40,726 nucleotides of DNA from Sporosarcina sp. E16_8 (GCF_017347095.1 NZ_JADPRZ010000033.1:1-40726); one strand, 5' to 3'; positions 1 through 8,665 are shown, numbered from the stretch's first letter. Numbers and translations are program-made. The notes: a model not told the origin generated them from the letters alone.

Positions 1-182
1 GCAGACTCTCTTTTTTATGGCAGTATCGCAAATGAGCGGACTCTCTTTTTTATGGCAGTATCGCGAATGAGCGGACTCTCTTTTTTATGGCAGTATCGCG
101 AATGAGCGGACTCTCTTTTTTATGGCAGTATCGCAAATGAGCGGACTCTCTTTTTTATGGCAGTATCGCGAATGAGCGGACT
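1..182. repeat. 35-bp tandem repeat array, five copies
   Basis: Five head-to-tail 35-bp units start at 1, 36, 71, 106 and 141, followed by a 7-bp partial unit. Copies differ only at a few positions (gcaga/gcgga, cgcaaat/cgcgaat). Each unit holds a T6 run and the palindrome TCGCGA. The unit nearest the cyclase gene supplies its last codons and stop, so the array looks like an expansion of that gene's 3' end. It begins at base 1, so it probably continues to the left. Confidence 0.95.
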
Positions 183-892
183 GGGAATCCCGATGCTTTT
201 TCCGGCTTCGGGACGATGTTAAAAATGACTGCGCCTTTTGCAGGCACTTTATCTAAGTTTGTTAATAGCTCAATTTGATAGGTATCTTGTTCAAGAACGT
301 AATATTCGCCTAGCAAAGCTTGATTCTTTTGAAAATCGATGGCTGAATCGGTATCGAATGTTTCATGACCAACTGCTTTCACTTTTCTGTCGTCAAATAA
401 AAACTGCAAAGCAGCTAGACCCCAACCCGGTATACGGTTATTCCCATCGGCATCTTTATTGCAAAACGCCTCGTTATCCGGCCAGCGTTTGCTCCAATCT
501 GTGCGTAGTGCTACAAATGTACCTGCCTCAATTTGTCCATGCTGAGCTTCAAACTTTAGAATATCTTCAACAGTTAATGTGAAATCATGATTTGCATCGG
601 ATTCTTTCGATTTATCGATGACAACAAGCGGTAATACCAATTCTTTTAAACTCAATTCATCCAAGTATCTTGTATCACGTACGAAGTGAATTGGTGCATC
701 AATATGTGTGCCATACTGTCCTGCAAATTTAAAGCTCTGTGCAAAAAAACCATCATCATGATTGAATAATGTTGTAAACTCTGCTGCATCAAATGCTGAA
801 AAATGGGGTGATTCGGGTCCAAAGGTATGTGTTAAATCGACCCATTCTTTCTTTTTTAACAAAGCAATTGCATCGATTAATTCGTTTGACAT
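155..892 (-). CDS. Cyclase-family metal-dependent hydrolase (KynB-like fold)
   Basis: A 245-residue protein of the cyclase/arylformamidase family (PF04199), which hydrolyses amides or lactones with a divalent metal. The family metal motif HxGTHxDxPxH is visible as GTHIDAPIH at residues 61-69, with only its first His position replaced (Gln59). The start has a good ribosome binding site (AAGGGAG) upstream of ATG. The last codons, for RSFAILP plus stop, lie inside the first unit of the adjoining 35-bp array. An S-box leader upstream ties expression to S-adenosylmethionine, which suggests a role in sulfur or methionine metabolism instead of kynurenine breakdown; no kynurenine genes are nearby. 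The substrate cannot be read from sequence. Confidence 0.9.
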   Translation of the reverse strand: MSNELIDAIALLKKKEWVDLTHTFGPESPHFSAFDAAEFTTLFNHDDGFFAQSFKFAGQYGTHIDAPIHFVRDTRYLDELSLKELVLPLVVIDKSKESDANHDFTLTVEDILKFEAQHGQIEAGTFVALRTDWSKRWPDNEAFCNKDADGNNRIPGWGLAALQFLFDDRKVKAVGHETFDTDSAIDFQKNQALLGEYYVLEQDTYQIELLTNLDKVPAKGAVIFNIVPKPEKASGFPVRSFAILP

Positions 893-942
893 AATAATTC
901 TCCCTTCATCTTTTGAAGGTAACTCTAGTCTCCAGAAAGAAC

Positions 943-977
943 AAAAAAACCTCTTCTAAATTTCAAGAAGAGGTTTT
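943..977 (-). terminator. Intrinsic terminator of the S-box leader
   Basis: The arms at 948-957 and 966-975 pair perfectly over 10 bp (AACCTCTTCT with AGAAGAGGTT, 8-nt loop). On the minus strand the stem runs into a U tract. The CTCTTCTT segment of its first arm can pair instead with AAGAAGAG at 995-1002 in the aptamer's closing helix, which gives an antiterminator. Confidence 0.92.
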
Positions 978-996
978 GGCATAATCGCTTTTTGCT

Positions 997-1114
997 CTTC
1001 TTATCTACAAGCCCTAAGCATTACACTTAAGCTTCTGGAATTAGCACAGTACTTTTACAAGTCTGTTGCTGAGGTATCATCGGGCCAGTCCCTACACCTC
1101 TCTGGATAAGAAAG
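997..1114 (-). promoter_or_regulatory. SAM-I (S-box) riboswitch aptamer
   Basis: Read on the minus strand, the segment carries the S-box consensus in order: CTTATC, AGAGAGGTG, AGGGACTGGCCCGATGA, CCTCAGCAAC, GTGCTAATTCC and the closing GATAAG. P1 forms between 1105-1113 and 997-1005. The 3' P1 strand overlaps the antiterminator strand, so SAM binding should favour the terminator at 943-977 and switch off the cyclase gene. Class assignment rests on these conserved blocks; a covariance-model search was not run. Confidence 0.93.
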
Positions 1115-1138
1115 TTACGTATTTAGTTGTTAAATAGT

Positions 1139-1167
1139 ACAATACATGTTTCTGAATGGATTGTCAA
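1139..1167 (-). promoter_or_regulatory. SigmaA-type promoter for the S-box transcript
   Basis: On the minus strand, TTGACA (1162-1167) and TATTGT (1139-1144) are separated by 17 bp. Transcription would start just ahead of the aptamer. Confidence 0.75.
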
Positions 1168-1214
1168 TACAATATATAAACTATTTTGATTATACTTAAC
1201 TTTACTTCAATAAA

Positions 1215-1691
1215 TTAATGTTTCATCTCACTCCGTAATTTTCGGTGTTCACGGCGTTCTGGACCCGTCTCAAACAGACTCTTTTCAGCTTCTGTTTCCG
1301 GATAAATGCCCGGCACAGGTGTAGGTTTGTTGTTTTCATCCATAGCAACCATCGTCAGGAATGATTCGGTTGTTAGTTTTGTCTCGCCCGTAAGCAGGTT
1401 CATCGAATGGACCGATACGAACACTTCCATCGATGTACGACCTGTTGACGTGACGATTGCTTCAAGTTCAAGCACATCTCCGACACGCGCGGACGATACA
1501 AAATCGACCGAATCGATTGAAGCAGTAACAACCGCTTTTTTTGAATGTTTCATGGCTGCAATATCAGCGATTTCATCTATATACGCGAGGACTTTCCCCC
1601 CGAAAATTGTCTGCAGATGATTTGTATCCGGTGGCAATACAAGTTTCGTCTGGATTGTACGTGATTGGCCCATTGGCCTTTTTTCTTGCAT
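1215..1691 (-). CDS. Acyl-CoA thioesterase, hotdog fold (YkhA-like)
   Basis: A 158-residue acyl-CoA hydrolase. It hydrolyses fatty acyl-CoA to free acid and CoA in the cytoplasm. The hotdog signature is seen as DTNHLQTIFGGKVLAYIDE near the N-terminus, followed by VTASIDSVDF and the TSTGRTSMEVFV strand region. I chose the ATG at 1691 because AAAGGGGATAACTTAT precedes it; an upstream in-frame ATG at 1739 lacks a ribosome site and would add 16 residues not typical of the family. The length is close to B. subtilis YkhA. It is monocistronic, lying between the S-box cyclase gene and ureD. Confidence 0.9.
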   Translation of the reverse strand: MQEKRPMGQSRTIQTKLVLPPDTNHLQTIFGGKVLAYIDEIADIAAMKHSKKAVVTASIDSVDFVSSARVGDVLELEAIVTSTGRTSMEVFVSVHSMNLLTGETKLTTESFLTMVAMDENNKPTPVPGIYPETEAEKSLFETGPERREHRKLRSEMKH

Positions 1692-1786
1692 ATAAGTTAT
1701 CCCCTTTTCAATGTAGAACTCCAAAGTAAGTATACCCATTCCTACGCACTGTGACCGTTATTTTTTCTTTTTGGTATGAAAATTGT

Positions 1787-1890
1787 AACTTAACAACACT
1801 CTCTCAAAACTTCGAAACGTTCCAAGCTAACTTAACAACACTCTCTCGAAACTTCGAAACCCTTCAAACTAACTTAACAACACTCATCGA
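1787..1890. repeat. 42-bp tandem repeat, about 2.5 copies
   Basis: The block AACTTAACAACACT recurs at 1787, 1829 and 1871, an exact 42-bp period. Between the blocks, CTCTCnAAACTTCGAAAC is also conserved. The array lies between the thioesterase start and the ureD terminator and has no open frame of note. Confidence 0.9.
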
Positions 1891-1903
1891 AAAAGCCACA
1901 ACC

Positions 1904-1937
1904 AAAAGAGGACACCCCTCTTATTGAGTGTCCTCTT
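1904..1937 (-). terminator. Terminator of the urease operon
   Basis: A perfect 10-bp stem (AAGAGGACAC at 1906-1915 with GTGTCCTCTT at 1928-1937) is followed on the minus strand by TTTTGG. The stem overlaps the ureD stop codon. Confidence 0.85.
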
Positions 1938-2763
1938 AAACTATTTCTGCCAACAATGCGTATATACGCTTCATCTCTTCCTGCATCGTCCACTGATCGA
2001 CCGCAAGCCATCTACAATGGATTGCATTTCCTTCAAGCCTTGTCATTCCAGCTCTCAATCCTTCTTCGACCCGCAATGTTTCTTGCATTGCGCGGACGTC
2101 GACATCTGTGGCTTTCGGCGATACGAGCCAAATTGAACCGATATACATCGCATCTTCAAGCACACCTATGCCGCCAAGTGCCACTTCTTTCGGTGAGAAA
2201 TGCAGAGAATCAAAAGCAATTAATTCATCATCGACAAAAATCTTGAAATTCGTATGGAACGATTGATAATCAAATATCTCACCGCGCTTTTCGCGTCCTG
2301 GGGCAACAATTTCTCCCCATAATATGGTTGCATCGCTGGCGATTCGAAGTGTCGTGTCGCCCCTGTATTTCGCATCTACAAATGGAATAATTACTTCCGG
2401 CATCCATTCGAGGCGCGCGCGTTCTCCTATCTGGACATTAATGGTCTGCACACAAGTGTCTCCCGTATGTGACGGATAGATTTTCAAAGCGGACTGCTGA
2501 ACCAATCTTACGCTGCTATCTGGAGCAAGCTTCACTGTAATGTCATTCCGATCTCCAGCGACCATGCCCCCAGAGGATTCCATTATATAGACGGTCGCTG
2601 TCGGGTCTTTCCCTTCATACAGTTCACGACTTGCCTTCAATGGAGGCTGCTGGAAAACATGAGGCATTCGCGTGTAGCCTCTTCTTGGTTCGAATTCCAA
2701 ATCTAGTTTTCCGTGGTGGATGGTACGGGAGGGCTTAAGCATTTGAACCAGCGGATCCCGCAC
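1936..2763 (-). CDS. ureD: Urease accessory protein UreD
   Basis: A 275-residue UreD/UreH scaffold protein. With UreF and UreG it forms the complex on apo-urease that delivers nickel and CO2 to the active-site lysine. Family blocks are visible: [14 protein letters not shown] near residue 18, [14 protein letters not shown] near 64, and [11 protein letters not shown]. It is the last gene of the operon and ends in a terminator. The start is uncertain: the GTG at 2763 overlaps ureG by 29 bp, while an ATG at 2742 would overlap by 8 bp. Neither has a strong ribosome site, so translation is probably coupled to ureG. Confidence 0.94.
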   Translation of the reverse strand: MRDPLVQMLKPSRTIHHGKLDLEFEPRRGYTRMPHVFQQPPLKASRELYEGKDPTATVYIMESSGGMVAGDRNDITVKLAPDSSVRLVQQSALKIYPSHTGDTCVQTINVQIGERARLEWMPEVIIPFVDAKYRGDTTLRIASDATILWGEIVAPGREKRGEIFDYQSFHTNFKIFVDDELIAFDSLHFSPKEVALGGIGVLEDAMYIGSIWLVSPKATDVDVRAMQETLRVEEGLRAGMTRLEGNAIHCRWLAVDQWTMQEEMKRIYALLAEIV

Positions 2764-3364
2764 CTTCTAATAACATATTGTGCTTGATCCAAGCAACAAC
2801 TTGGTCAACATTTTTCTGTGTTCTTACATCTGTAAAAATGTACGGACGTCCGTTACGCATTTTTTTCGCGTCGCTATCCATTAATTCTAGATCAACGCCA
2901 ACGTATGGAGCAAGATCCGTTTTATTGATCAATAAAAGATCAGAACGCGTCAAAGCAGGTCCGCCTTTTCTCGGAATATCTTGGCCTTCTGCAACATCAA
3001 TGACATAAATATAACCGTCAACAAGCTCTGGGCTAAATGTAGCGGATAAGTTGTCGCCGCCGCTTTCCACGAAAATAATATCAAGGTCTGCAAAGCGACT
3101 TTTCAGTTCATCAATTGCTGCGAAATTCATCGAAGCATCTTCACGTATTGCCGTATGTGGGCAACCTCCCGTTTCAACGCCTAAAATGCGGTCGGCTTCA
3201 AGTACACCACTATTTATTAAATACTGAGCATCTTCACGTGTGTAAATATCGTTCGTAATGACCGCTATATTATATTCTTTGTGCATCGCGCGTGTAAGTT
3301 GATCGACGAGCGATGTTTTGCCCGATCCAACTGGTCCACCGATACCAATACGTACTGGTTTCAT
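2735..3364 (-). CDS. ureG: Urease accessory GTPase UreG
   Basis: A 209-residue SIMIBI-class GTPase that powers nickel insertion into urease. The P-loop GPVGSGKT is at residues 10-17, the nickel-binding CPH motif at 68-70, and the base-recognition NKTD near 147. [15 protein letters not shown], typical of UreG, is also present. AAAGGAG sits upstream of the ATG. It lies between ureF and ureD, with a short gap after ureF and an overlap with ureD, consistent with one transcript. Confidence 0.97.
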   Translation of the reverse strand: MKPVRIGIGGPVGSGKTSLVDQLTRAMHKEYNIAVITNDIYTREDAQYLINSGVLEADRILGVETGGCPHTAIREDASMNFAAIDELKSRFADLDIIFVESGGDNLSATFSPELVDGYIYVIDVAEGQDIPRKGGPALTRSDLLLINKTDLAPYVGVDLELMDSDAKKMRNGRPYIFTDVRTQKNVDQVVAWIKHNMLLEGAGSAGSNA

Positions 3365-3387
3365 CTAAAAAAACTCCTTTCAATCCA

Positions 3388-4128
3388 TCATGAAATAAAT
3401 AATCTTGAGAACAAATACTCGTGCTTCATAGAGGCAAGTTCAATACCTAGCGCGTTATTACTAATATCAGCTTCTGTCAACGTAGCAACTAAGTCAGCCG
3501 CTTCCGTCACCTGTCCAATTAATTCATACGTTGTTTGAACGCCGGTTGTTTGACCGAATGGCACAGCACGGACCGCATTTTGGACGAGTCCGTTAAGCGA
3601 GGCAAACAAATACGTCATAACCGCATGATGCGCACTGACACCTGTCGTTGCGCTGTAAATACCATAGAGAATGGCGTAATGTCCTTTAATCTCTTTCAAA
3701 TCAATGCGTGCTTTCCAGTCAGCAAGGAAATCATCCGTCCCGAGTGGAGACACCGTTTTAATAAACTGTCTTCCAAGTTTCACACTTGCTTCACGTGATT
3801 CCTTTGCAAGCTTGATTGCTCCGCATAATTGCTCCAAATAGAGAAGCCGTTCGATATCCTGTTCCTGAGCTGCAGCATACGCTTCTTGAATTAAAATCGC
3901 ATCCCCACGCACCAGGTTTTGAAAAAGAAACGACGTACAATAAGCGACCAAGTCTTCTTTTGTCCGGATCACATCTTCCTGAATGTACGTCTCCATACCA
4001 TAGGTCTGCGTAAAGGATCCAATTGGAAACGCGGAATCATGAATTTGAATTAGCCGTAAAAGGGCGAGATCAGTGAGAGTGTCCTCGGTATTTGAATGGT
4101 TGTTTGAATCGTCTTTCAGTTGTTTCAT
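3388..4128 (-). CDS. ureF: Urease accessory protein UreF
   Basis: An all-helical UreF protein of about 246 residues. It acts as the regulator of UreG GTPase in the urease activation complex. The family N-terminal block LIQIHDSAFPIGSFTQTYGME and the later TTGVSAHHAVM are recognisable. The ATG at 4128 is preferred because a G-rich segment (GTGGGTG) precedes it; an in-frame ATG at 4146 has no ribosome site. Either start leaves an unusually long overlap with the end of ureE (59 bp from 4128), so the first 20 or so residues, which are poorly conserved, are encoded inside ureE. Confidence 0.94.
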   Translation of the reverse strand: MKQLKDDSNNHSNTEDTLTDLALLRLIQIHDSAFPIGSFTQTYGMETYIQEDVIRTKEDLVAYCTSFLFQNLVRGDAILIQEAYAAAQEQDIERLLYLEQLCGAIKLAKESREASVKLGRQFIKTVSPLGTDDFLADWKARIDLKEIKGHYAILYGIYSATTGVSAHHAVMTYLFASLNGLVQNAVRAVPFGQTTGVQTTYELIGQVTEAADLVATLTEADISNNALGIELASMKHEYLFSRLFIS

Positions 4129-4603
4129 ATGCGACACCCACTTCATCTAGCAATTTATTCAACGTATGATCTGCACGCACGATGACTTCGTTTTCCTCAA
4201 TTAATGCCGGTGTGTGGCGGTTCCCAAGTTCGAAAGCTGTTTTGCCCATTTCCGTCATGTTTTTCGGGCTAATCACGATAACAGGCTCCATTTTAGTGCG
4301 AACGGCAATACGACGCGAGTCATCCTCGAATAGGATATCGCCATATTGTAACGGCTGATGTTCATGATGATGATCGTGGTCGTCATGGTGGTCGTGGTCA
4401 TCATGGTCATGGCCGTGATCGTCATGGTGGTCGTGATCGTCTTCCTGTTGTTTAAGTGACAACGCGACATCTGTACCTTGATCTGTTTCTTTGCGTAGAA
4501 TGCGTTTACTTAACTCTTCCCAGTCAAGTTCAATCCACTCTGTCTGTTTACCGGCAATTTCTTCTTCCGTTCCAATGTTACCAATGACTTTAGTTATAAG
4601 CAT
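4070..4603 (-). CDS. ureE: Urease nickel metallochaperone UreE with internal His/Asp-rich insert
   Basis: A 177-residue UreE, which binds nickel and hands it to UreG. The peptide-binding domain (about 1-95) is interrupted at residues 54-82 by a run made almost only of His and Asp/Glu (14 His in 29 residues). The fold resumes with LQYGDILFEDD. The metal-binding domain has GNRH with His130, matching the bridging His of family structures, and the protein ends in GHSH like the C-terminal His pair of S. pasteurii UreE. Without the insert the length would be about 148, normal for the family. AAAGGAGG precedes the ATG by 7 nt. The insert probably stores nickel; that is inference. Confidence 0.96.
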   Translation of the reverse strand: MLITKVIGNIGTEEEIAGKQTEWIELDWEELSKRILRKETDQGTDVALSLKQQEDDHDHHDDHGHDHDDHDHHDDHDHHHEHQPLQYGDILFEDDSRRIAVRTKMEPVIVISPKNMTEMGKTAFELGNRHTPALIEENEVIVRADHTLNKLLDEVGVAYETTERRFKQPFKYRGHSH

Positions 4604-4734
4604 TTAGCATCCTCCTTTATCGGTACGTTCAATAGGATGAAGCCGAAATGGCTGCAAAATACATTTTCAACCATTTCGACCTTTCCCTTTGATTATATTT
4701 ATATATGTTCACACAAAGAATTTCATTGAACTCG

Positions 4735-4823
4735 CTACGGCGCAAGGGGATGCCTCCCGCCCCAATCCAAGAAGCTGCGCTACCAGTCTTAGGGCTTCGG
4801 CTCCCCCTTGTCAGGCGCCTTCA
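4735..4823. other. GC-rich foldable element between ureC and ureE
   Basis: The 261-bp ureC-ureE gap is AT-rich except for this block. GGCGCAAGGGG (4739-4749) pairs with CCCCTT (4804-4809) and GCGCC (4815-4819), leaving a 5-nt bulge. Inside, GCC (4752-4754) pairs with GGC (4799-4801) and GAAGC (4771-4775) with GCTTC (4794-4798). It has no coding sense. It could be an mRNA processing or attenuation element, or a dispersed extragenic repeat; I do not recognise the family. Confidence 0.6.
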
Positions 4824-4864
4824 CTTAGTTAATATAGGTTTCATTCGTTCAATATATTTAGTCA

Positions 4865-6580
4865 TTAAAACAGGAAATAACGTTGTGCCATCGGGAGAAC
4901 ACTAACCGGTTCACACGTAGCAAGTACGCCGTCAATTTTCACCTCATATGTTTCAGGATTGACGTCAATTTCTGGTGTCTCACTGTTATGTTTCATATCT
5001 GCTTTGCCAATGTTACGACAATTTTTGACAGTACCAATCATTTTCTTAAGGCCCAGTTTTTCAGGAAGGCCTTCTTCTACTGCAATTTTAGGAAGAAATG
5101 TCATTGCCGCGTGTTGAGGTGCTTGACCGTGGAAACCGTACATACGGCGTCCCATCATCGGTTGCGGCGTTGGGATAGACGCGTTTGGATCGCCAGTCAT
5201 TGCGTAAACAGCAATTCCACCTTTAATAACGACTTCCGCTTTCACGCCGAAAAATGCGGGTTCCCAAAGGATAATATCCGCTAGTTTCCCTTCTTCGAGT
5301 GAACCTACTTCATGGCTGATTCCGTGTGCAATCGCCGGGTTAATATTTAACTTTGAAATGTAACGTTTTACACGGAAGTTATCGTTGTCTTTTCCTTCAT
5401 CTTGTGGAAGTGCGCCGCGTTGCATTTTCATTTTATTTGCCGTTTGGAATGTACGCATTGTCACTTCACCAACACGCCCCATCGCTTGTGAATCGGATGA
5501 CATTATACTTAGAATTCCTAGATCCTGCATAATATCTTCGGCCGCAATTGTTTCAGGACGGATACGTGAATCTGCGAACGCCACGTCTTCAGGTACATCG
5601 TGTTTCAAATGATGACAGACCATAAGCATGTCCAAATGTTCGTCAATTGTATTTGTTGTAAATGGTTTTGTCGGATTCGTCGATGCAGGCAAGATATTTG
5701 GATATGCAGCCAATTTCAGTTGGTCTGGCGCATGTCCGCCGCCCGCTCCTTCAGTATGGAAAATGTGGATGACACGACCGTCAATTGCCTCAATTGTATT
5801 TTCAACAAAACCAGCTTCATTGAGCGTATCGGAGTGAAGTGCGACTTGGATATCGAATTCATCTGCAACGATAAGACTCTGGTTAAGAGCATCTGGAGTT
5901 GCACCCCAGTCTTCATGAATTTTCATACCGATTGCACCTGCACGGACTTGTTCAATAATTGGTTCCGTCGTAGATGCGCTCCCTTTTCCAAGTAAGCCAA
6001 CGTTGATTGGTAAATCTTCAACCGCTTGTAACATTCTGTGAAGATGCCACTCGCCCGCCGTCAAACTCGTCGCTTTTGAACCTGCGGCTGGGCCTGTTCC
6101 ACCGCCGATGAATGTAGTCGTACCAGCGTTAAGCGCAGTTTCAACTTGCTGAGGACTAATGAAGTGAATATGCGTGTCGACAGCACCTGCTGTTGCGATA
6201 AGTCCTTCACCCGCATAGACTTCTGTCCCTACGCCGATAATCATATCCTGATCTACACCATCCATCGTGAGCGGATTTCCTGCTTTTCCAACTCCGATGA
6301 TACGGCCATCTTTAATACCGATATCCGCTTTTACAATACCTGTATAGTCAATAATCATAACGTTCGTAATGACTGTATCGAGGACACCTTCAGCGCGAAT
6401 ATTTTTACCGTTTTGCCCCATTGATACGCGTAGTGATTTTCCTCCACCGAAAACACCTTCATCACCGTATGATGTATAGTCTTTTTCAATTTCAATCCAA
6501 AGATCCGTATCAGCAAGACGTACTTTATCGCCTATTGTCGGACCGAACATTTTCGCATATTGTTCGTGTGTTACTTTCAT
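4865..6580 (-). CDS. ureC: Urease alpha (catalytic) subunit UreC
   Basis: The 571-residue catalytic subunit of urease, which hydrolyses urea to ammonia and carbamate. All nickel ligands and catalytic residues are present at S. pasteurii numbering: His137 and His139 (THIHF), the carbamylated Lys220 (GMKIHEDW), His249, His275, Asp363, and the mobile-flap Cys322-His323 in MVCHHLKHD. The start codon overlaps the ureB stop (ATGA), with AAAGGAG upstream. The C-terminus ends in QRYFLF as in other bacterial ureases. A 261-bp gap separates it from ureE, which is unusual within an otherwise compact operon. Confidence 0.99.
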   Translation of the reverse strand: MKVTHEQYAKMFGPTIGDKVRLADTDLWIEIEKDYTSYGDEGVFGGGKSLRVSMGQNGKNIRAEGVLDTVITNVMIIDYTGIVKADIGIKDGRIIGVGKAGNPLTMDGVDQDMIIGVGTEVYAGEGLIATAGAVDTHIHFISPQQVETALNAGTTTFIGGGTGPAAGSKATSLTAGEWHLHRMLQAVEDLPINVGLLGKGSASTTEPIIEQVRAGAIGMKIHEDWGATPDALNQSLIVADEFDIQVALHSDTLNEAGFVENTIEAIDGRVIHIFHTEGAGGGHAPDQLKLAAYPNILPASTNPTKPFTTNTIDEHLDMLMVCHHLKHDVPEDVAFADSRIRPETIAAEDIMQDLGILSIMSSDSQAMGRVGEVTMRTFQTANKMKMQRGALPQDEGKDNDNFRVKRYISKLNINPAIAHGISHEVGSLEEGKLADIILWEPAFFGVKAEVVIKGGIAVYAMTGDPNASIPTPQPMMGRRMYGFHGQAPQHAAMTFLPKIAVEEGLPEKLGLKKMIGTVKNCRNIGKADMKHNSETPEIDVNPETYEVKIDGVLATCEPVSVLPMAQRYFLF

Positions 6581-6945
6581 TTATCCTCGGCTCCTTTAAA
6601 TCCTGCTCCTGCTGCTTTATCTAAAATTTCCGCCTTATTATGTGTTGAACCTTCCGTCAAGTTATTCAGTCCAAACACGTGACGTTTTCCACCAAATTCA
6701 ACCAATTCGACTTCCTTCTCTTCGCCTGGTTCAAAGCGTACAGCCGTGCCAGATGGGATATTCAAATGCATGCCAACTGCCTGTTCACGGTCGAATTCAA
6801 GGTATTTATTAACTTCGATAAAATGGAAATGAGATCCGACTTGTATCGGACGGTCACCAGTATTTGCAACACGAACTGTTTTCACCGGGCGTCCAGCATT
6901 TATTTCAATCATGCCTTCAGCTGTTCTAATTTCTCCTGGAATCAT
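6577..6945 (-). CDS. ureB: Urease beta subunit UreB
   Basis: A 122-residue small structural subunit of the (alpha beta gamma)3 urease. Family blocks are MIPGEI at the start, [17 protein letters not shown], and [23 protein letters not shown] lies upstream of the ATG. It follows ureA after a 15-bp gap and overlaps ureC by four bases, so the three structural subunits are translated as a tightly linked set. Confidence 0.98.
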   Translation of the reverse strand: MIPGEIRTAEGMIEINAGRPVKTVRVANTGDRPIQVGSHFHFIEVNKYLEFDREQAVGMHLNIPSGTAVRFEPGEEKEVELVEFGGKRHVFGLNNLTEGSTHNKAEILDKAAGAGFKGAEDK

Positions 6946-6960
6946 TGTTAAAGCCTCCTA

Positions 6961-7263
6961 TTATTGAATTGGACGATGGACCGTCACAAGTTTTGTTCCA
7001 TCTGGGAATGTACATTCTATCTGCACATCACTAATCATATCGCCGACGCCTTCCATTACATCCTCAACCGTAAGCACTTGTTTCCCTTCACTCATCAGTT
7101 GCGCAACAGTCTTACCATCACGCGCACCTTCCATAATGTAGTGGCAAATTAGTGCAATCGACTCTGGATAATTTAACTTTACTCCGCGTTCTTTACGTTT
7201 TATTGCAAGTTCTCCTGCAACATGTAACAGCAACTTTTCCTGTTCAACGGGTGATAATTTCAA
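6961..7263 (-). CDS. ureA: Urease gamma subunit UreA
   Basis: A 100-residue gamma subunit, the standard length. It starts [19 protein letters not shown] and contains [10 protein letters not shown] and the VMEGVGDMI segment of the family. The start codon is TTG, supported by GAGGTG seven bases upstream; no in-frame ATG fits. It is the first gene of the urease operon. The separate-subunit arrangement (A, B and C) is the common one outside Helicobacter. Confidence 0.98.
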   Translation of the reverse strand: MKLSPVEQEKLLLHVAGELAIKRKERGVKLNYPESIALICHYIMEGARDGKTVAQLMSEGKQVLTVEDVMEGVGDMISDVQIECTFPDGTKLVTVHRPIQ

Positions 7264-7632
7264 TTCAAAGCACCTCTTTTTTTAATTAATAAAAAAACCA
7301 AATCTTGTACGATTTAGAAAATTAATTGAATTAGTATTCTTGTTTCTTTTTTTAACTTAGTTTGCATGAATATGCCATTTTGGACAACCGTCCAGTGGAT
7401 TGGGGCCCGTCTAGATCGGGCTTTTGCGGAATGTGTCGAAGAATGTCGATGACTAAACTATTATAATGGGTTATGGCTTTTCTTTCAACTTAATGACTTA
7501 TAAAGGCATAGGGAAATCGTATTGTTTTTTACAATTATCTATGGAAAACTTACTTTTAATACTACTTGTAGTTTTGGCTTCATTACTTGTTTATGCTCTC
7601 CTTTATATTACCCAAAGATGCTCTTATCCAAA
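7264..7632. other. Upstream region of the urease operon, no gene supported
   Basis: This 369-bp stretch must hold the urease promoter, but no clean -35/-10 pair stands out. At about 7311-7325 the sequence ACGATTTAGAAAATT matches the CodY consensus at 11 of 15 positions, which is weak evidence. I see no good GlnR/TnrA box. A small hydrophobic plus-strand frame at 7541-7681 lacks a ribosome site and runs into the ykfD terminator, so I do not call it a gene. Confidence 0.4.
7405..7426 (+). terminator. Orphan terminator-like hairpin
   Basis: GCCCG (7405-7409) pairs with CGGGC (7417-7421) and is followed by TTTT on the plus strand. A second small hairpin, TGGAC/GTCCA (7381-7394), lies just before it. 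No plus-strand gene ends here, so it may be a relic or part of the ureA leader. Confidence 0.45.
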
Positions 7633-7633
7633 C

Positions 7634-7665
7634 AAAAAGAGCTGTCCAGGTTCATTGGGACAACT
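7634..7665 (-). terminator. Terminator of the dpp-ykf operon
   Basis: An 8-bp stem (7640-7647 with 7658-7665, one G-U pair) is followed on the minus strand by TTTTTG. The loop contains the ykfD stop codon. Confidence 0.8.
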
Positions 7666-8665
7666 CAGGTACTACCATTGAATCATGTCGTGCCATCACT
7701 TTTTCATCATGCAGATGACAGGCGACGAAATGACCGGACTCTTTTTCGAGCCATTTCGGCTTTAATTCCGCACAGACCAGCATAGCGTACGGACAACGCG
7801 TACGGAATACACAACCTGACGGCGGATTTATGGGACTTGGCAGTTCACCTTGCAGCAAAATACGTTCGCGTAATTCTTCGATGTCTGGATCCGGAATTGG
7901 AATCGCTGATAACAACGCTTCCGTATAGGGGTGTAGCGGTTTATCGTAGAGCTGTGCACTCGTCGTCAACTCGACCATATGCCCGAGATACATGACACCA
8001 ATACGGTCTGAAATATATTTCACCATCGACAGATCATGAGCAATGAATAAATACGTCAATCCTTTCTCCCTCTGTAACCGCTGCAACAGTTTCACGACTT
8101 GCGCTTGTACGGATACATCTAGTGCAGAAATCGGTTCATCAGCGATGATGAATTCCGGATCGAGTGCAAGCGAGCGTGCGATGCCTATACGCTGGCGTTG
8201 TCCGCCAGAGAATTCATGTGGGTAACGGTTCGCATGATCCCCACTTAAGCCGACATCCTCCAATAATTCATTGACACGGTCGCGCATTTCTTTCTTTGTC
8301 TTGTACAAACCGTGGATTTGCATTGGTTCAGCAATGATCTCATAGACCGTGGAACGCGGATTCAATGATGCATATGGATCTTGGAAAATCATTTGCATTC
8401 TCTTTAAGAAACGTCGTCTTTCTTTACTCGTCATGTCGTGAACGCTTTGACCGTCGTACAACACTTCCCCGTCTGTCTTATTATACAGGCCTAGAATCGT
8501 ACGACCTGCCGTTGACTTACCGCAACCCGACTCACCAACAAGGCCGAACGTCTCTCCTTTGTAAATATCAAAACTAATTCCATCGACTGCTTTCAACTTG
8601 TCTCCGCGCCCAACATCAAAATAACGTTTCAATTCTATTACAGACAATAATGCCGGTTGTGTCAT
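7652..8665 (-). CDS. ykfD: Peptide ABC transporter ATPase (YkfD / DppF type)
   Basis: A 337-residue OppF/DppF-class ATPase that energises peptide import. Walker A is GESGCGKST, the signature [15 protein letters not shown], Walker [13 protein letters not shown], and the C-terminal oligopeptide-transporter extension has [10 protein letters not shown] (Fe-S/Cys type tail). I start it at 8665, where AAAGGAGGG precedes the ATG and ATGA overlaps the ykfC stop; a longer frame to 8707 lies inside ykfC. The order dppBCDE-ykfA-(ykfB)-ykfC-ykfD matches B. subtilis, where YkfD is the last gene. It probably supplies the second ATPase for DppBCDE. Confidence 0.92.
   Translation of the reverse strand: MTQPALLSVIELKRYFDVGRGDKLKAVDGISFDIYKGETFGLVGESGCGKSTAGRTILGLYNKTDGEVLYDGQSVHDMTSKERRRFLKRMQMIFQDPYASLNPRSTVYEIIAEPMQIHGLYKTKKEMRDRVNELLEDVGLSGDHANRYPHEFSGGQRQRIGIARSLALDPEFIIADEPISALDVSVQAQVVKLLQRLQREKGLTYLFIAHDLSMVKYISDRIGVMYLGHMVELTTSAQLYDKPLHPYTEALLSAIPIPDPDIEELRERILLQGELPSPINPPSGCVFRTRCPYAMLVCAELKPKWLEKESGHFVACHLHDEKVMARHDSMVVPELSQ

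Noticed and set aside
1..182. CRISPR array
   Set aside because: The repeats are directly adjacent with no unique spacers; the same holds for the 20-, 41- and 42-bp arrays.
4273..4470. Minus-strand Met/Thr-rich frame overlapping ureE
   Set aside because: It is the shifted reading of the His/Asp codon run in ureE.
4705..4905. Plus-strand 66-residue frame between ureC and ureE
   Set aside because: It crosses the GC-rich foldable block and the ureC end, with no ribosome site; the structure explains the sequence better.
7311..7325. CodY box controlling urease
   Set aside because: Only 11 of 15 positions match in an AT-rich region, which is expected by chance; kept only as a note.
7466..7681. 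Plus-strand 71-residue frame with a hydrophobic stretch beginning MENLLLILLVVLASLL
   Set aside because: No ribosome site before either ATG, the frame ends within the ykfD gene and its terminator, and AT-rich spacers often give such hydrophobic frames.
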